In this document: piece after piece, positions 46,555 to 55,609 of the stretch
Numbering within the stretch: the first letter of the stretch is position 1
Layout: every line of letters starts with the position of its first letter
From: Ktedonobacterales bacterium
Lineage (GTDB): Bacteria; Chloroflexota; Ktedonobacteria; Ktedonobacterales; DATBGS01
NCBI GenBank assembly: GCA_036557285.1
Contig: DATBHW010000020.1
Coordinates: 62,001-126,000, forward strand
Direction of reading: 5' to 3'
Length of the DNA: 64,000 nt
The notes under the pieces: model-generated
The model's input: only the letters and a program-made list of their open reading frames with translations
Told to the model about the DNA's origin: nothing
Database searches by the model: none
Translations under genes and position numbers: made by a program

Positions 46555-48345
46555 ATGAGCAATCTGACGCTCTCAACTCTTGGCCCCTATCGGCTGCTCT
46601 CGCTGCTGGGTGTCGGCGGCATGGCCGAAATCTATCGCGCCCACGACCCCCGCCTGGATCGAGAGGTGGCGATGAAAGTGCTGCCGTTTGATCTGGCAAA
46701 GCAGCCTGGCTTTTTAGAACGATTTCGCCGTGAGGCTCGTGTGGTCGCCAGGCTAGATCACCCCAATATTATGCCGATCTATGATTTTGGCGAAGAGGGC
46801 GGCGTGATGTATGTGGTGATGCCGTTGATCGAGGGCGGCACGTTGCGCGACCGTATTGTTGAGCGTGGCGCTTGCTCGCTGCGTGAGGCGGCGGCGATTC
46901 TGTATCAGGTGGCCCAGGCGCTGCACGAGGCGCATCAACACGCGCTGGTGCATCGAGACGTGAAACCCGCCAATATTCTGCTGGCGCCGGGCGGACGCGC
47001 GGTGCTGGCTGATTTTGGCATTGCTTTTGCGCTGGCCGATCAGCGCGAAAAGGGCCTGACACAAGTGGGCATGGGCATTGGCACTGCGGAATATATGTCG
47101 CCAGAGCAGGCGCGCGGCGAGCAGGTCGATCACCGCGCCGATGTCTATGCCCTGGGAATCGTCTTGTTTCAGGCGCTCACCGGGCGCGTACCCTTTACGG
47201 CTACCGATCATTTTTCGACGGCGCTCAAGCAGATCCATGAGCCGCCACCCGCGCCGCGCAGCCTGAACCCCGACATTCCGCCTGCGGTTGAGGCGGTCAT
47301 TCTGAAGGCGCTGGCGAAAGAGCCAGATCGGCGCTTTCAGAGCGCAGCCGCCTTTGGCGCGGCGCTGGCCGAAGCGATACCAGGAGCGCATCTCGCTGGC
47401 GCACCGCCGGGCAGGCGCGCGGCTGCGCAGGTGCGCAGAGCGCCCTGGAGCGCCTGGGGAGATACGGTAAACGGCGAATCCATGACCATACCCTGGCTGC
47501 CCAGGAATGGCGCGGCGCGGGGCGCGTTTCGGCCTGCGGGCGTAGCCGCTTCTGGCTATCAAGCAAGTGGGTCTGGGAGCGGGAGCAGGAGCAAGGGCTG
47601 GGTGGTTCTCTTTACGCTGGCGCTGGCGCTGCTGGTGGTTGGTGGCGCATTTGCCACGGTTGGGGGGCTGCGCGCCCTTCATAATAGGGCGTCCGTTAAT
47701 AGGGCGTCTTCTCCACCGACACTTGCCAGGCAGCAGCCAACCACTGCGCCCGCCACCAGCCCAACGGCGACGGCAACGGAAGCTCCCAACCCGGCTGCCG
47801 TGTATTATATGGCGCAGTTCTTTCAACTGATACAAGCCGACCTGTTCCAGGGCGATCAATTGGGCGACCAGATGAGCGTCTCCAATGATGAGTATCAGGC
47901 GTTGGAAGGCTCGAAGGGAACACTCTACCAGAGCGGCGACGCCGATCAATTTGGCCGCGCCTTTGGCACCGGGACCATGATAAGCGATCAGGTGGGCACG
48001 ACGCGCTTTGTGGCACTGGTTGATCGCTTTTATACCCCCGCCCAGGCCCGGCAGTATTATCAGCACGAGGCTGGTATGCTCTCCCAGTCGGTCTCGCTGT
48101 CGGTCGGGGAACAGGCATTGGCCGGGCTGGCGCGGATAAAAGAGGATCGGGCGTCGTATCGCCTGATCGTGCAGGACCGCAATGTGGTCGTGACCTTTGC
48201 TACCCCGCGCACGGCCACGCCACAGGCGTTTCAGGAGTACTTTGCGAAGTTGGGGCAGATCATCGATCAGCGCGGCCATCGCTGCCAGTTCACAGCCAAC
48301 CTCGCGCCTGTGCCTGGCTCTCCGGCTCTTTGTACCCAACCATAA
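46555..48345 (+). CDS. PknB-type Ser/Thr protein kinase with extracytoplasmic domain
   Basis: The 596-residue receptor kinase has a cytoplasmic kinase domain over residues 12-275: GVGGMAEIYRAHD, the ATP-lysine in VAMKVL, HRDVKPANILL near 140, DFGIAFA and MSPEQARG. An Ala/Pro-rich linker leads to one membrane helix near 349-372. The outer part (about 410-596) has a threonine-rich stalk and an alpha/beta-looking domain without a match I recognise, and ends with a Cys near VPGSPALC. It probably senses an external cue and phosphorylates cytoplasmic proteins. It is the first of three tandem kinase genes, each separately promoted. Confidence 0.92.
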   Translation: MSNLTLSTLGPYRLLSLLGVGGMAEIYRAHDPRLDREVAMKVLPFDLAKQPGFLERFRREARVVARLDHPNIMPIYDFGEEGGVMYVVMPLIEGGTLRDRIVERGACSLREAAAILYQVAQALHEAHQHALVHRDVKPANILLAPGGRAVLADFGIAFALADQREKGLTQVGMGIGTAEYMSPEQARGEQVDHRADVYALGIVLFQALTGRVPFTATDHFSTALKQIHEPPPAPRSLNPDIPPAVEAVILKALAKEPDRRFQSAAAFGAALAEAIPGAHLAGAPPGRRAAAQVRRAPWSAWGDTVNGESMTIPWLPRNGAARGAFRPAGVAASGYQASGSGSGSRSKGWVVLFTLALALLVVGGAFATVGGLRALHNRASVNRASSPPTLARQQPTTAPATSPTATATEAPNPAAVYYMAQFFQLIQADLFQGDQLGDQMSVSNDEYQALEGSKGTLYQSGDADQFGRAFGTGTMISDQVGTTRFVALVDRFYTPAQARQYYQHEAGMLSQSVSLSVGEQALAGLARIKEDRASYRLIVQDRNVVVTFATPRTATPQAFQEYFAKLGQIIDQRGHRCQFTANLAPVPGSPALCTQP

Positions 48346-48774
48346 CAGGCGCTGCCTCCGCAGCGTTCGTCATTCCGGTGACGCTCGCCCTTCCAGCGCG
48401 AGGTCAGGAGTGAGTCTGGCTGCCCCCTCGATGAGGACGAGCAGAGCCTGATTGGTGAACTCTTCTGCTGATGTCGTCTTGTTCCCGGCGCTGGCATGTG
48501 CTTGAGTCAGGCCAAGGGCATCTCACCTGTGCAAGAACCTCTTATGCTGCGGCTTGAAACGCTTGAGCCGCAGCGTTTGTGTCTGGCGGATACTGCTGGC
48601 GCAGCCCAGCGTGTTCGTTTAACAGCCGTTGTGTTGCCAATTTCATAGCGCCAACGGGGGGCTTATCTGGTATAATGGAAGCCAGCAGCTATGGTGTAGT
48701 TTCGTGGGAGACTTGCTCCATGCGCATGCCATCGCCCGTTCGCCTGCTCTGCGGGTGAGGTTAGGAGGCTTCTC
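48346..48774 (+). promoter_or_regulatory. intergenic hairpin and extended -10 promoter ahead of the second kinase gene
   Basis: A 9-base hairpin (GCTGCGGCT 48546-48554, AGCCGCAGC 48566-48574) followed by GTTTGTGT could end the first kinase transcript. An extended -10, TGGTATAAT (48668-48676), with no good -35, lies about 100 bases ahead of the next GTG start. No coding frame or RNA gene was seen. Confidence 0.45.
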
Positions 48775-51039
48775 GTGGCTGGTTTGGAGGGGACTAACAT
48801 TGGCCCCTATGAGATTCAAGGTTTGCTCGGCGCTGGCGGCATGGGCCAGGTCTATCGTGCCCGCGACCCGCGCTTGGAGCGCGAAGTAGCAGTTAAAGTG
48901 CTGACGGCTGCGCTGGCCCAAGAGTCGGGGTATCTGGATCGCTTTCGCCGCGAGGCGCGCGCGGTGGCGAAATTGAATCATCCGAATGTGGTCCAGGTCT
49001 ATGATTTTGGCGAGCAGGGCGATCTGACCTATCTGGTGATGCCGCTGATCTCTGGCGGCACGCTGCGCGATTATCTTGCCCACCGCCACATTCTGCCACT
49101 TGCTGAGGCGGCCTCTATTATTGAGCAGGTGGCGAGTGCTCTTCAGTATGCCCACGAGCGCGGCCTGGTGCATCGTGATGTGAAGCCGGCCAATATTTTG
49201 ATGAGCGGCGAGGGCCGGGTGCTGCTCTCCGATTTCGGGATTGTGCGGCTGGTGCAGAAGGACGATAGCTCTGCGACGCTGACACGCATGGGGGCATTTG
49301 TCGGCAGCCCGGAGTATGCCGCGCCGGAGATGATTCTGGGCCAGGGGGCCGATCATCGGGCCGATGTCTACGCGCTGGGTGTGGTACTCTTTCAGATGCT
49401 CACGGGGAAGCTGCCCTTTTCCGGCGCGACGCCGGTCTCGCTGATGATGATGCAGGCGCAGCAGCCGCCTCCACCTCCGCGCAGTCTCAACCAGGATATT
49501 CCGCCAGCGGTGGAAGCGGTGGTGCTGAAGACGCTGGCGAAGAAGCCCGAAGAACGCTATCAAACAGCAGCGGAGTTTCTGGCAGCCCTGCGCGCCGCTA
49601 CCGCTGCATCTACGGCTGGGACGAGATATGGGCAAACATCCGCCGCGGGAACCATCGGTGATCTGCCAACCCTATCGTCCACTGGTATGCCGCCAGCGCC
49701 GGGAAGCGGCCCGGCGATCTACTCGCCTGCGGGGCCGGGTTCTGGACCGCCGCCCATGTGGGGTGGGCCTGGCGGCGGCCCATCTGTGATGTCGCCTATG
49801 TCGCCGACGCCGCAGGCGGGCTGGGCTGCGCCAGGCAGCGGCCCGGCTGGTTGGGCGACGCCAGGGAGCGGCCCTGCCGCTGCGCCGCCATTGCCGCCAA
49901 CCTATGCGACAGGAGTATCGGCGCTGCCTTATCAGCCGCCGATCAGTCCTCCTCCTTCACCAGCGCCACGGCGCCGCTGGCTCCTGTCGGTGCTGCTGCT
50001 GGCGCTGGCGGTGGCGCTGGTGGCTGGCGGTGGCGCTACGCTGGCGCTGGCGGGCTTCTTCAATGGCAAGGCAACGCCCACTCCGATTGTGCAGAGGTCG
50101 CCGGGCACAACGCCTACCGCTGCGCCATCGCCAACGCCCACAAAGCCCGCCGGAACCATCACCGAAGTTAAGACACTAGCCGCTAGAAGTACCCCTGTCG
50201 ACATTACGCTGGGGCCGGATAACAACCTCTGGTTCACGGAGCGGAATGGCAACCAGATTGGGCGCATTACTCCGCAAGGCAGCCTCAGGGAATATGGTGT
50301 GCCCACCGCTGAGAGTTCTCCGCAGGGAATTACGGTTGGGCCAGATAACAACCTCTGGTTTACAGAGTATGCTGGCAATCAGATCGGGCGCATTACTCCG
50401 CAAGGCGGCATCACCGAGTACCCTGTGCCAACCGCTAACAGCCAGCCCTGGGGGATTACGCTGGGGCCGGATAACAACCTCTGGTTCACGGAGCGGGATG
50501 GCAACCGGATCGGTCGCATTACCCCGCAAGGTGACATCACCGAGTACCCTGTGCCAACCGCTAACGGCGACCCGCTTGAGATTATTACCGGGCCAGATGG
50601 CGCTCTCTGGTTTACGGGGTATCATAGCAGTCAGATAGGGCGCATCACTCCGCAAGGTGACATCACCGAGTACCCTGTGCCGACCGCTAACAGCAAGCCC
50701 TGGGGGATTACGGCTGGGCCGGATAACAACCTCTGGTTTGTCGAGGATGATGGCAATCGGGTTGGGCGCATCAGCACGCAAGGGGTCTTCAAGGAGTATC
50801 GTTTGCCAACCGCTAACAGTCACCCTGTTGATATTACGCTGGGGCCGGATAACAACCTCTGGTTTACGGAGCAGATTGGCAACCGGATAGGGCGCATCAG
50901 CACGCAAGGGGTCTTCAAGGAGTATCGTTTGCCAACCGCTAATGACGCTCCCTGGGGGATTACCGTGGGGCCAGATAACAATCTCTGGTTTGTAGATGCC
51001 ACGAGTAGTAAGATCGGGCGCATTACCAGCGGGAAGTGA
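48775..51039 (+). CDS. PknB-type Ser/Thr kinase with seven-blade Vgb-like propeller ectodomain
   Basis: The GTG at 48775 sits behind AGGAGG and gives 754 residues. The kinase domain (8-275) has GAGGMGQVYRARD, HRDVKPANILM near 139 and DFGIVRL. Residues about 300-395 are a Gly/Pro/Ser-rich linker with repeated GSGP units, followed by one membrane helix at about 400-425. The outer part (about 465-754) consists of seven tandem 42-residue units of the form GPDNNLWFTE..GN.IGRITPQG, the streptogramin-lyase (Vgb) propeller repeat. The period is exactly 126 bases and the DNA copies are very similar, indicating recent duplication or homogenisation. The propeller may bind a ligand or cell-wall component; lyase activity is not implied. 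Confidence 0.93.
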   Translation: MAGLEGTNIGPYEIQGLLGAGGMGQVYRARDPRLEREVAVKVLTAALAQESGYLDRFRREARAVAKLNHPNVVQVYDFGEQGDLTYLVMPLISGGTLRDYLAHRHILPLAEAASIIEQVASALQYAHERGLVHRDVKPANILMSGEGRVLLSDFGIVRLVQKDDSSATLTRMGAFVGSPEYAAPEMILGQGADHRADVYALGVVLFQMLTGKLPFSGATPVSLMMMQAQQPPPPPRSLNQDIPPAVEAVVLKTLAKKPEERYQTAAEFLAALRAATAASTAGTRYGQTSAAGTIGDLPTLSSTGMPPAPGSGPAIYSPAGPGSGPPPMWGGPGGGPSVMSPMSPTPQAGWAAPGSGPAGWATPGSGPAAAPPLPPTYATGVSALPYQPPISPPPSPAPRRRWLLSVLLLALAVALVAGGGATLALAGFFNGKATPTPIVQRSPGTTPTAAPSPTPTKPAGTITEVKTLAARSTPVDITLGPDNNLWFTERNGNQIGRITPQGSLREYGVPTAESSPQGITVGPDNNLWFTEYAGNQIGRITPQGGITEYPVPTANSQPWGITLGPDNNLWFTERDGNRIGRITPQGDITEYPVPTANGDPLEIITGPDGALWFTGYHSSQIGRITPQGDITEYPVPTANSKPWGITAGPDNNLWFVEDDGNRVGRISTQGVFKEYRLPTANSHPVDITLGPDNNLWFTEQIGNRIGRISTQGVFKEYRLPTANDAPWGITVGPDNNLWFVDATSSKIGRITSGK
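50196..51034 (+). repeat. tandem 126-base repeats encoding the propeller blades
   Basis: Seven in-frame copies begin with a GATAACAACCTCTGG-type core near 50217, 50343, 50469, 50595, 50721, 50847 and 50973. Copy 4 diverges most (GATGGCGCTCTCTGG). Confidence 0.85.
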
Positions 51040-51151
51040 CCAGCAAGCCCGATTTTCGTCTTTCATGAGAGTGAACGGGCTTTGACTCGTAATCCGTTTG
51101 TATGAGGAAGCTTGCCTCCTGCGTCATTGCTCGCTGGTTGGAATACATACC

Positions 51152-51246
51152 ACCTGTAGCGCCACCTGCCAGGCGGACCAGCGTTGAGTTGTCTGGCAGG
51201 TGGCGCTATAAAGAACCGCCAGGGTTCAAGCGGATTTGGCATCATA
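51152..51246. repeat. palindromic intergenic repeat, copy 3, with flanking 22-base motif
   Basis: The arms CTGTAGCGCCACCTGCCAG and CTGGCAGGTGGCGCTATA enclose about 25 bases. Downstream lies TTCAAGCGGATTTGGCATCATA (51225-51246), 18 of 22 matching a motif at 63339-63360 and sharing 14 bases with 37911-37924. The surrounding gap 51040-51403 holds no other feature that I can see. Confidence 0.6.
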
Positions 51247-51403
51247 CCCGTGAGGCGCTGCACTGGCATACATCTTGTTGTTTGGCGTATGCTCAAGGTG
51301 GAACCATTCTGCTCTGCACCCTACTAACCAGTCTCTTTGCTGAAGAAGCTGGCGGCGTAGCCTATTGCAGGGCAGCAACATCTTGAATAAAGCAGGTGGC
51401 AGC

Positions 51404-52564
51404 ATGGCTGGCGCAAGTGATCTGATTGGGCAGCGAGTTGGCCCTTATTTTATTCAGGGGCTGCTGGGAACCGGGGGCATGGGCGCCGTCTATCGCGCCC
51501 AGGACTTGCGATTGGCGCGCGCGGTTGCCATCAAGGTGATTGATGCCAGCAAGGGCAACGGATTGCACTTCGCGGCGCGTTTTCAGCGCGAAGCGCGCCT
51601 GCTGGCCCATCTCGATCACCCCAATATTTTGCCGTTGTGGGATGTCGGCCAGGCGGGCCAGATGCTCTATCTGGTGACGCCTGTGGTGGAGGGCGGCTCG
51701 CTGCGCGATCTGCGCCTGCGGCTGGGGGGCAGCGTACCACCGCAGCAGGCGCTGGGGCTGGCGATTCAGGTCGCCGACGCCTTGCAGCACGCCCACGAGC
51801 GCGGCATCATTCATCGTGATGTGAAGCCGGGCAACTTGCTGCTGCACCCCGATGGCCGGGTGATGCTGGCCGATTTTGGCATTGCCCGCCTGGTAGGGGA
51901 TCGCCCGGAGGTGAGCGCCAACGATCTGGCGATTGGCACGCCGCATTATATTTCGCCAGAGCAGGCGCTGGGCGATCAGGTTGATGGTCGCGCCGACGTT
52001 TACAGCCTGGGCGCGGTGTTGTATGAACTGCTCAGCGGACGCCCACCCTATACCGGCGAATCAACGACGCGCGTGCTGGTGCAGATGCTGGATGGCCCGC
52101 CGCCGCCGCTGCTTCAGATCAATCCGGCGCTTTCTCCGGCGGTGCAGACGGTGGTGATGCACGCGCTCACCAGTCAACCCGGCGAGCGTTACGCAACCGC
52201 TGGCGCTTTTGCCGCCGATCTGCGCAAGCTGCTGACGCTGGGCGTGATCTTTATCGGTCAGCCATCGTCTGGCCCTGGAGCGCGAGTTACCAGGAGGTTG
52301 CCGTCTGCTGGAATCGCTGTTGCCCCCCAACAGATTCCGGGCAACCCCAAGGGCACGGTTCCAGACGAGCGCCCTTCGCGCCAGCGTCCCCTGGAAGCGG
52401 CTATGTCTGCTGCCCCGGCGAATACAACAAGCCGCCCGATCTGGAAACCCGTGATTACAGAGCAACCTCCGCCGCGTTCATCCTACCTGGCGGTGATCTT
52501 GACGATTCTGGTGATCCTCTTTTTAGGCGCCGTCATCATTACAGCCCTCATTATTAATCATTAA
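51404..52564 (+). CDS. PknB-type Ser/Thr kinase, tail-anchored
   Basis: The ATG at 51404 is preferred over an upstream TTG and gives 386 residues. The kinase domain occupies about 10-275: GTGGMGAVYRAQD, VAIKVIDA, HRDVKPGNLLL near 136, DFGIARL and ISPEQALGDQ. A Pro-rich linker leads to one membrane helix at the extreme C-terminus (LAVILTILVILFLGAVIIT), leaving only four or five residues outside. Unlike its two upstream paralogues it has no sensory ectodomain. It may be regulated by partners or by cross-phosphorylation from the neighbouring kinases. Confidence 0.92.
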   Translation: MAGASDLIGQRVGPYFIQGLLGTGGMGAVYRAQDLRLARAVAIKVIDASKGNGLHFAARFQREARLLAHLDHPNILPLWDVGQAGQMLYLVTPVVEGGSLRDLRLRLGGSVPPQQALGLAIQVADALQHAHERGIIHRDVKPGNLLLHPDGRVMLADFGIARLVGDRPEVSANDLAIGTPHYISPEQALGDQVDGRADVYSLGAVLYELLSGRPPYTGESTTRVLVQMLDGPPPPLLQINPALSPAVQTVVMHALTSQPGERYATAGAFAADLRKLLTLGVIFIGQPSSGPGARVTRRLPSAGIAVAPQQIPGNPKGTVPDERPSRQRPLEAAMSAAPANTTSRPIWKPVITEQPPPRSSYLAVILTILVILFLGAVIITALIINH

Positions 52565-52588
52565 GCGCCGCCAGATGCCACCTGCGCC

Positions 52589-52617
52589 TTGACACTTGCC
52601 GATCTCGTCTGTATAGT
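52589..52617 (+). promoter_or_regulatory. consensus promoter of galU
   Basis: TTGACA at 52589-52594 and TATAGT at 52612-52617 are 17 bases apart, about 180 bases ahead of galU, leaving a long untranslated leader. Confidence 0.75.
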
Positions 52618-52800
52618 GGGCGCGTTTAGCAGCATACTTTCTGCACAAATGCGGCTCTGTAAAGAGTAGTTCTATAAAAACCTGAGAGAGAATGATGGCC
52701 CACTCTTTGTAGTTGTGCTGGGAGAATCGGCAGTTCACGGCTGTTAATGTGATAGGGCGCCATCAGCGCCAGATAGCTCTTATGGAAGAAAGAGATCGTT

Positions 52801-53673
52801 ATGAAAATACGCAAAGCAGTAATCCCAGCGGCTGGCCTGGGGACGCGGCTCTTGCCAGCGACCAAAGCAACCCCCAAGGAGATGCTTCCGCTGGCGGATA
52901 AGCCCTCCATCCAATATATCATCGAGGAGGCGGTGGCTTCTGGTATCGAGCATGTCATCGTGATTACCAGCCGCACCAAGCGTATCATCGAAGACCATTT
53001 TGATTCGTCGCCCGAACTGGAGCGCATGCTGGAGCAAAAAGGCGACTATAAAACGCTTGAGATGCTCAGGCAGATTGAGGATATGGCCCAGGTGACGTTT
53101 ACCCGCCAGCCAACGCCACGCGGCCTGGGACACGCGATCTTGCAGGCCAAAGATCTGGTGGGCCATGAGCCGTTTGGTGTGATGCTCCCCGATGATCTCA
53201 TTGATACCAACGGCCAGACACCTTGCTTGCGCCAATTGATGGATGTGTATGAGCGGCACGAGGGGTCGGTGCTGGCGGTGATGCACGTGCCGCGTGAACA
53301 CGTCTCGCGCTATGGCGTGATTGCCGGGGAGCAGATTGCTGAGCGCGCCTGGCGCGTGACTAATACAGTGGAAAAGCCGCCTGTGGAGCGCGCGCCCTCC
53401 GACCTGGCGATTGTGGGGCGCTATGTGCTGACGCCGGAAATCTTTGATCTGCTGGAGCGAACAGAGCCGGGGCGCGGCGGAGAGGTGCAGGTCACTGATG
53501 CGATTGACGCTCTGCTGGGCATTCAGCCGGTCTTCGCCTATGAGTTTTCAGGGACACGTTACGATATGGGCGATAAGCTGGGCTGGCTGACGACCTCGAT
53601 TGCCTACGCGCTTAAACGACCAGACCTGGCGCCAGGGATGAAAGCGTTCCTGCGCGATCTGAAGCTGGATTAG
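52801..53673 (+). CDS. galU: UTP-glucose-1-phosphate uridylyltransferase
   Basis: The 290-residue enzyme makes UDP-glucose from UTP and glucose-1-phosphate. It has AVIPAAGLGTRLLPATKATPKE at the start for nucleotide binding, QPTPRGLGHAILQAK near residue 100, VMLPDDLID near 128, the sugar-binding VEKPP near 198, and GEVQVTDAIDAL near 230. The length is normal. UDP-glucose feeds glycan synthesis, so it links functionally to the exopolysaccharide cluster at the start of the window. It has its own consensus promoter and is closed by a strong hairpin. Confidence 0.96.
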   Translation: MKIRKAVIPAAGLGTRLLPATKATPKEMLPLADKPSIQYIIEEAVASGIEHVIVITSRTKRIIEDHFDSSPELERMLEQKGDYKTLEMLRQIEDMAQVTFTRQPTPRGLGHAILQAKDLVGHEPFGVMLPDDLIDTNGQTPCLRQLMDVYERHEGSVLAVMHVPREHVSRYGVIAGEQIAERAWRVTNTVEKPPVERAPSDLAIVGRYVLTPEIFDLLERTEPGRGGEVQVTDAIDALLGIQPVFAYEFSGTRYDMGDKLGWLTTSIAYALKRPDLAPGMKAFLRDLKLD

Positions 53674-53684
53674 ATTCTTATGGA

Positions 53685-53727
53685 GGAGGGTATCTCAGGC
53701 CAACGAAGCTGGCCTGAGATACCCTCC
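53685..53727. terminator. strong hairpin between convergent galU and URO-D family gene
   Basis: Two exactly complementary 17-base arms (53685-53701 and 53711-53727) flank a 9-base loop. There is no long T-run, but the position between convergent stops supports a bidirectional terminator. Confidence 0.7.
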
Positions 53728-53739
53728 ACTATGAAGAGA

Positions 53740-54729
53740 TTAACCCCGGACGACCTGCGTCACCGCTTCCAGATTGGCTTTCGGCGTGGCAGGCGGGATC
53801 GAGCAGCCGGGAGCCAGCAATAAGCGCAGGCCGCCTGTGAGTTCCAGGGCTGCGTTCGCCTCGTCGGCCACCTGCTGTGGGGAGCCGTTCAGGAGGGTCG
53901 TTTTTTCGCTGATGCCGCCCATCACGGCCTTGCTGGCGCGTGTTTTGCCTTCAGCCAGGTTGGGGTTGCCTGGCAAGGTGGCTGCCCAACTGATGGCATG
54001 GATGGGGTAGTCGGCCAGCAGATCGAACATGATACGCTGGCCGCAGTTGTGCAAGACGTTGAACGGCGCGTGCTTGAAGGCGTCGATCACGCGCAGGTCA
54101 TATTCGACGCCGAAGGCGCGGTACTGGTCCTCGGTGAGCTTATCCGTGCTGGCCCAGCCGGTGGTGGCGTAGAAGATGCCGCTGGTTCCGGCTTCGAGCG
54201 TGGCCTGGGCGTAGGCGATGAAGGTTTCGGTGATGACCTCCAGCGCCTGACGGAGCGCGCCAGGGTTGTCCTCAATTGAGGTTTGCACTGGCTCAAACGT
54301 GTTGCCGACCAGGTATTTGGCGATGGAGAGTGGGCTAAAGATAGTGTGGATGAAATACGCCTGCCCCTTCAGGTTGTCGCCGATGATGCGCAGTGCTTGA
54401 AGCTGCTCGCCCAGCGCGCCCCTGGTCGGCTCCAGCGGGCGCAGCCGTCGCCAGTCGCCCTGCTCTCGTACAGGGATGTCGGTAAATATCGGCCCCCGAT
54501 TGGCGTCGCCGGATGGCTTGAGCTTCGCGCCCCAGTCTTCCACATGATAGGAGGCGCGCGGGTTGAACTTCATGTAGTCCCAATCGTAGCTCTGGTAGTT
54601 TTCCAGCATGGCTGCGGCGACCCCTTCGGGGGACCATTCCCGCAGGTAGTCGTGGCCCCACATGCTGACCGGGACGCGATCAACCGGCTGGCCTCGCACA
54701 GCGGCGTTCACACGCTCGATTTTGTTCAT
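53740..54729 (-). CDS. uroporphyrinogen decarboxylase (URO-D) family protein
   Basis: The ATG at 54729 behind AGAAGGA gives 329 residues. The fold matches the URO-D family, but the N-terminal Arg-rich MRQAGR motif of true HemE is absent. The C-terminal half has NVLHNCGQRIMFDLL and LLLAPGCSIPPATPKANLEAV, whose His-x-Cys and Cys could bind zinc as in MtaA/corrinoid methyltransferase relatives. A methyltransferase-like role is therefore more likely than haem synthesis. No corrinoid-binding protein gene is adjacent. The substrate is unknown. Confidence 0.82.
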   Translation of the reverse strand: MNKIERVNAAVRGQPVDRVPVSMWGHDYLREWSPEGVAAAMLENYQSYDWDYMKFNPRASYHVEDWGAKLKPSGDANRGPIFTDIPVREQGDWRRLRPLEPTRGALGEQLQALRIIGDNLKGQAYFIHTIFSPLSIAKYLVGNTFEPVQTSIEDNPGALRQALEVITETFIAYAQATLEAGTSGIFYATTGWASTDKLTEDQYRAFGVEYDLRVIDAFKHAPFNVLHNCGQRIMFDLLADYPIHAISWAATLPGNPNLAEGKTRASKAVMGGISEKTTLLNGSPQQVADEANAALELTGGLRLLLAPGCSIPPATPKANLEAVTQVVRG

Positions 54730-54872
54730 TGTGTTTTCCTTCTCTCGCTTTGGTTCTTCGCTACATCCCCCTTGAAACCAGCCCCTTGTAAAGCATATCA
54801 TCATAGGCGAGGTTTCCGCTGTGAATAGGAAGAAGGAGCGCGGAGCAGAAGTTTTGCTGCAAAGGTGGTTGC

Positions 54873-55475
54873 ATGGCTACAAAGAGGCAGGCGACGGCGC
54901 TGCGTGTCGCCAAATGGGTATCCCTGGCCGGTAGCCCCTTCTTGCTGGCGGCATTGCTCTTGCTGATTGTCTCCTGGCACGCGACGCATCGCGTCTGGCC
55001 CGCGCTGGGCTGGGCCGCGCTGACGGCGACTTTTGTCACCGTAGGGCCGCTGGTCATACTCTCGCTCGCCGTCTGCGCGGGGCGGGTGCGCAACCTCGAT
55101 CTGGACCTGCGCCACGAGCGCCCCTGGCCGATGGTGATCGCCCTGGGGATCACCATCGTGGGGCTGACAGTCTTGTGGATACTCGGCGCGCCGCGCCTGC
55201 TGCTGATCCTGCTTGTCTCGACTCTGGCTGGCGGAGCCATCGCCCTGCTGATTACGCTGCGCTGGAAGATCAGCATTCACGCGGGCGGCGCGGCTGGGGC
55301 GGCGACGGTGATGGCGCTGCTCTATGGCGCGCAGGCGCTGCCGCTGCTGATTGGCGTGGCGCTGATAGGCTGGTCGCGGGTGGCGCTGGGCAAGCATACC
55401 TGGCCGCAGGTGGTGGCCGGAGCCGCTGTTTCAGCCGTCATTACGGTGCTGGTCTTTGGTATTGGATTAGCCTGA
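54873..55475 (+). CDS. PAP2-superfamily-like membrane protein
   Basis: The 200-residue protein has about five to six membrane segments. [12 protein letters not shown] near residue 80, [14 protein letters not shown] near 130 and [19 protein letters not shown] near 165 follow the order of the PAP2 phosphatase motifs C1-C3. C2 lacks the usual PSGH and reads SIHA, and C1 is loose. It could dephosphorylate a lipid phosphate such as undecaprenyl or phosphatidyl phosphates, or it may have lost activity. It is divergent from the URO-D gene, with coaBC 134 bases downstream. Confidence 0.72.
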   Translation: MATKRQATALRVAKWVSLAGSPFLLAALLLLIVSWHATHRVWPALGWAALTATFVTVGPLVILSLAVCAGRVRNLDLDLRHERPWPMVIALGITIVGLTVLWILGAPRLLLILLVSTLAGGAIALLITLRWKISIHAGGAAGAATVMALLYGAQALPLLIGVALIGWSRVALGKHTWPQVVAGAAVSAVITVLVFGIGLA

Positions 55476-55609
55476 GCGAGTAGGGAACGGTACGCTTGCC
55501 TGTGCTGTGTCCCCTGTGCACATCTGAGTTCTGGCTTTCATAGTGAGAAAGCTGCTCGTTTTGTTTCTTGGTACGCTGTTTGCTCATACTACGGGAAGCG
55601 TGGGATGCT

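Noticed and set aside
46753-48339. Minus-strand open frame of 528 codons opposite the first kinase
   Set aside because: It mirrors the kinase coding sequence and has shadow-type composition with no motif.
50196-51034. Virginiamycin B lyase (antibiotic resistance) gene
   Set aside because: The repeats are the outer part of a membrane kinase, with no separate start, so resistance activity should not be inferred.
53740-54729. hemE
   Set aside because: The HemE N-terminal Arg motif is missing and the C-terminal motifs match the methyltransferase-like branch.
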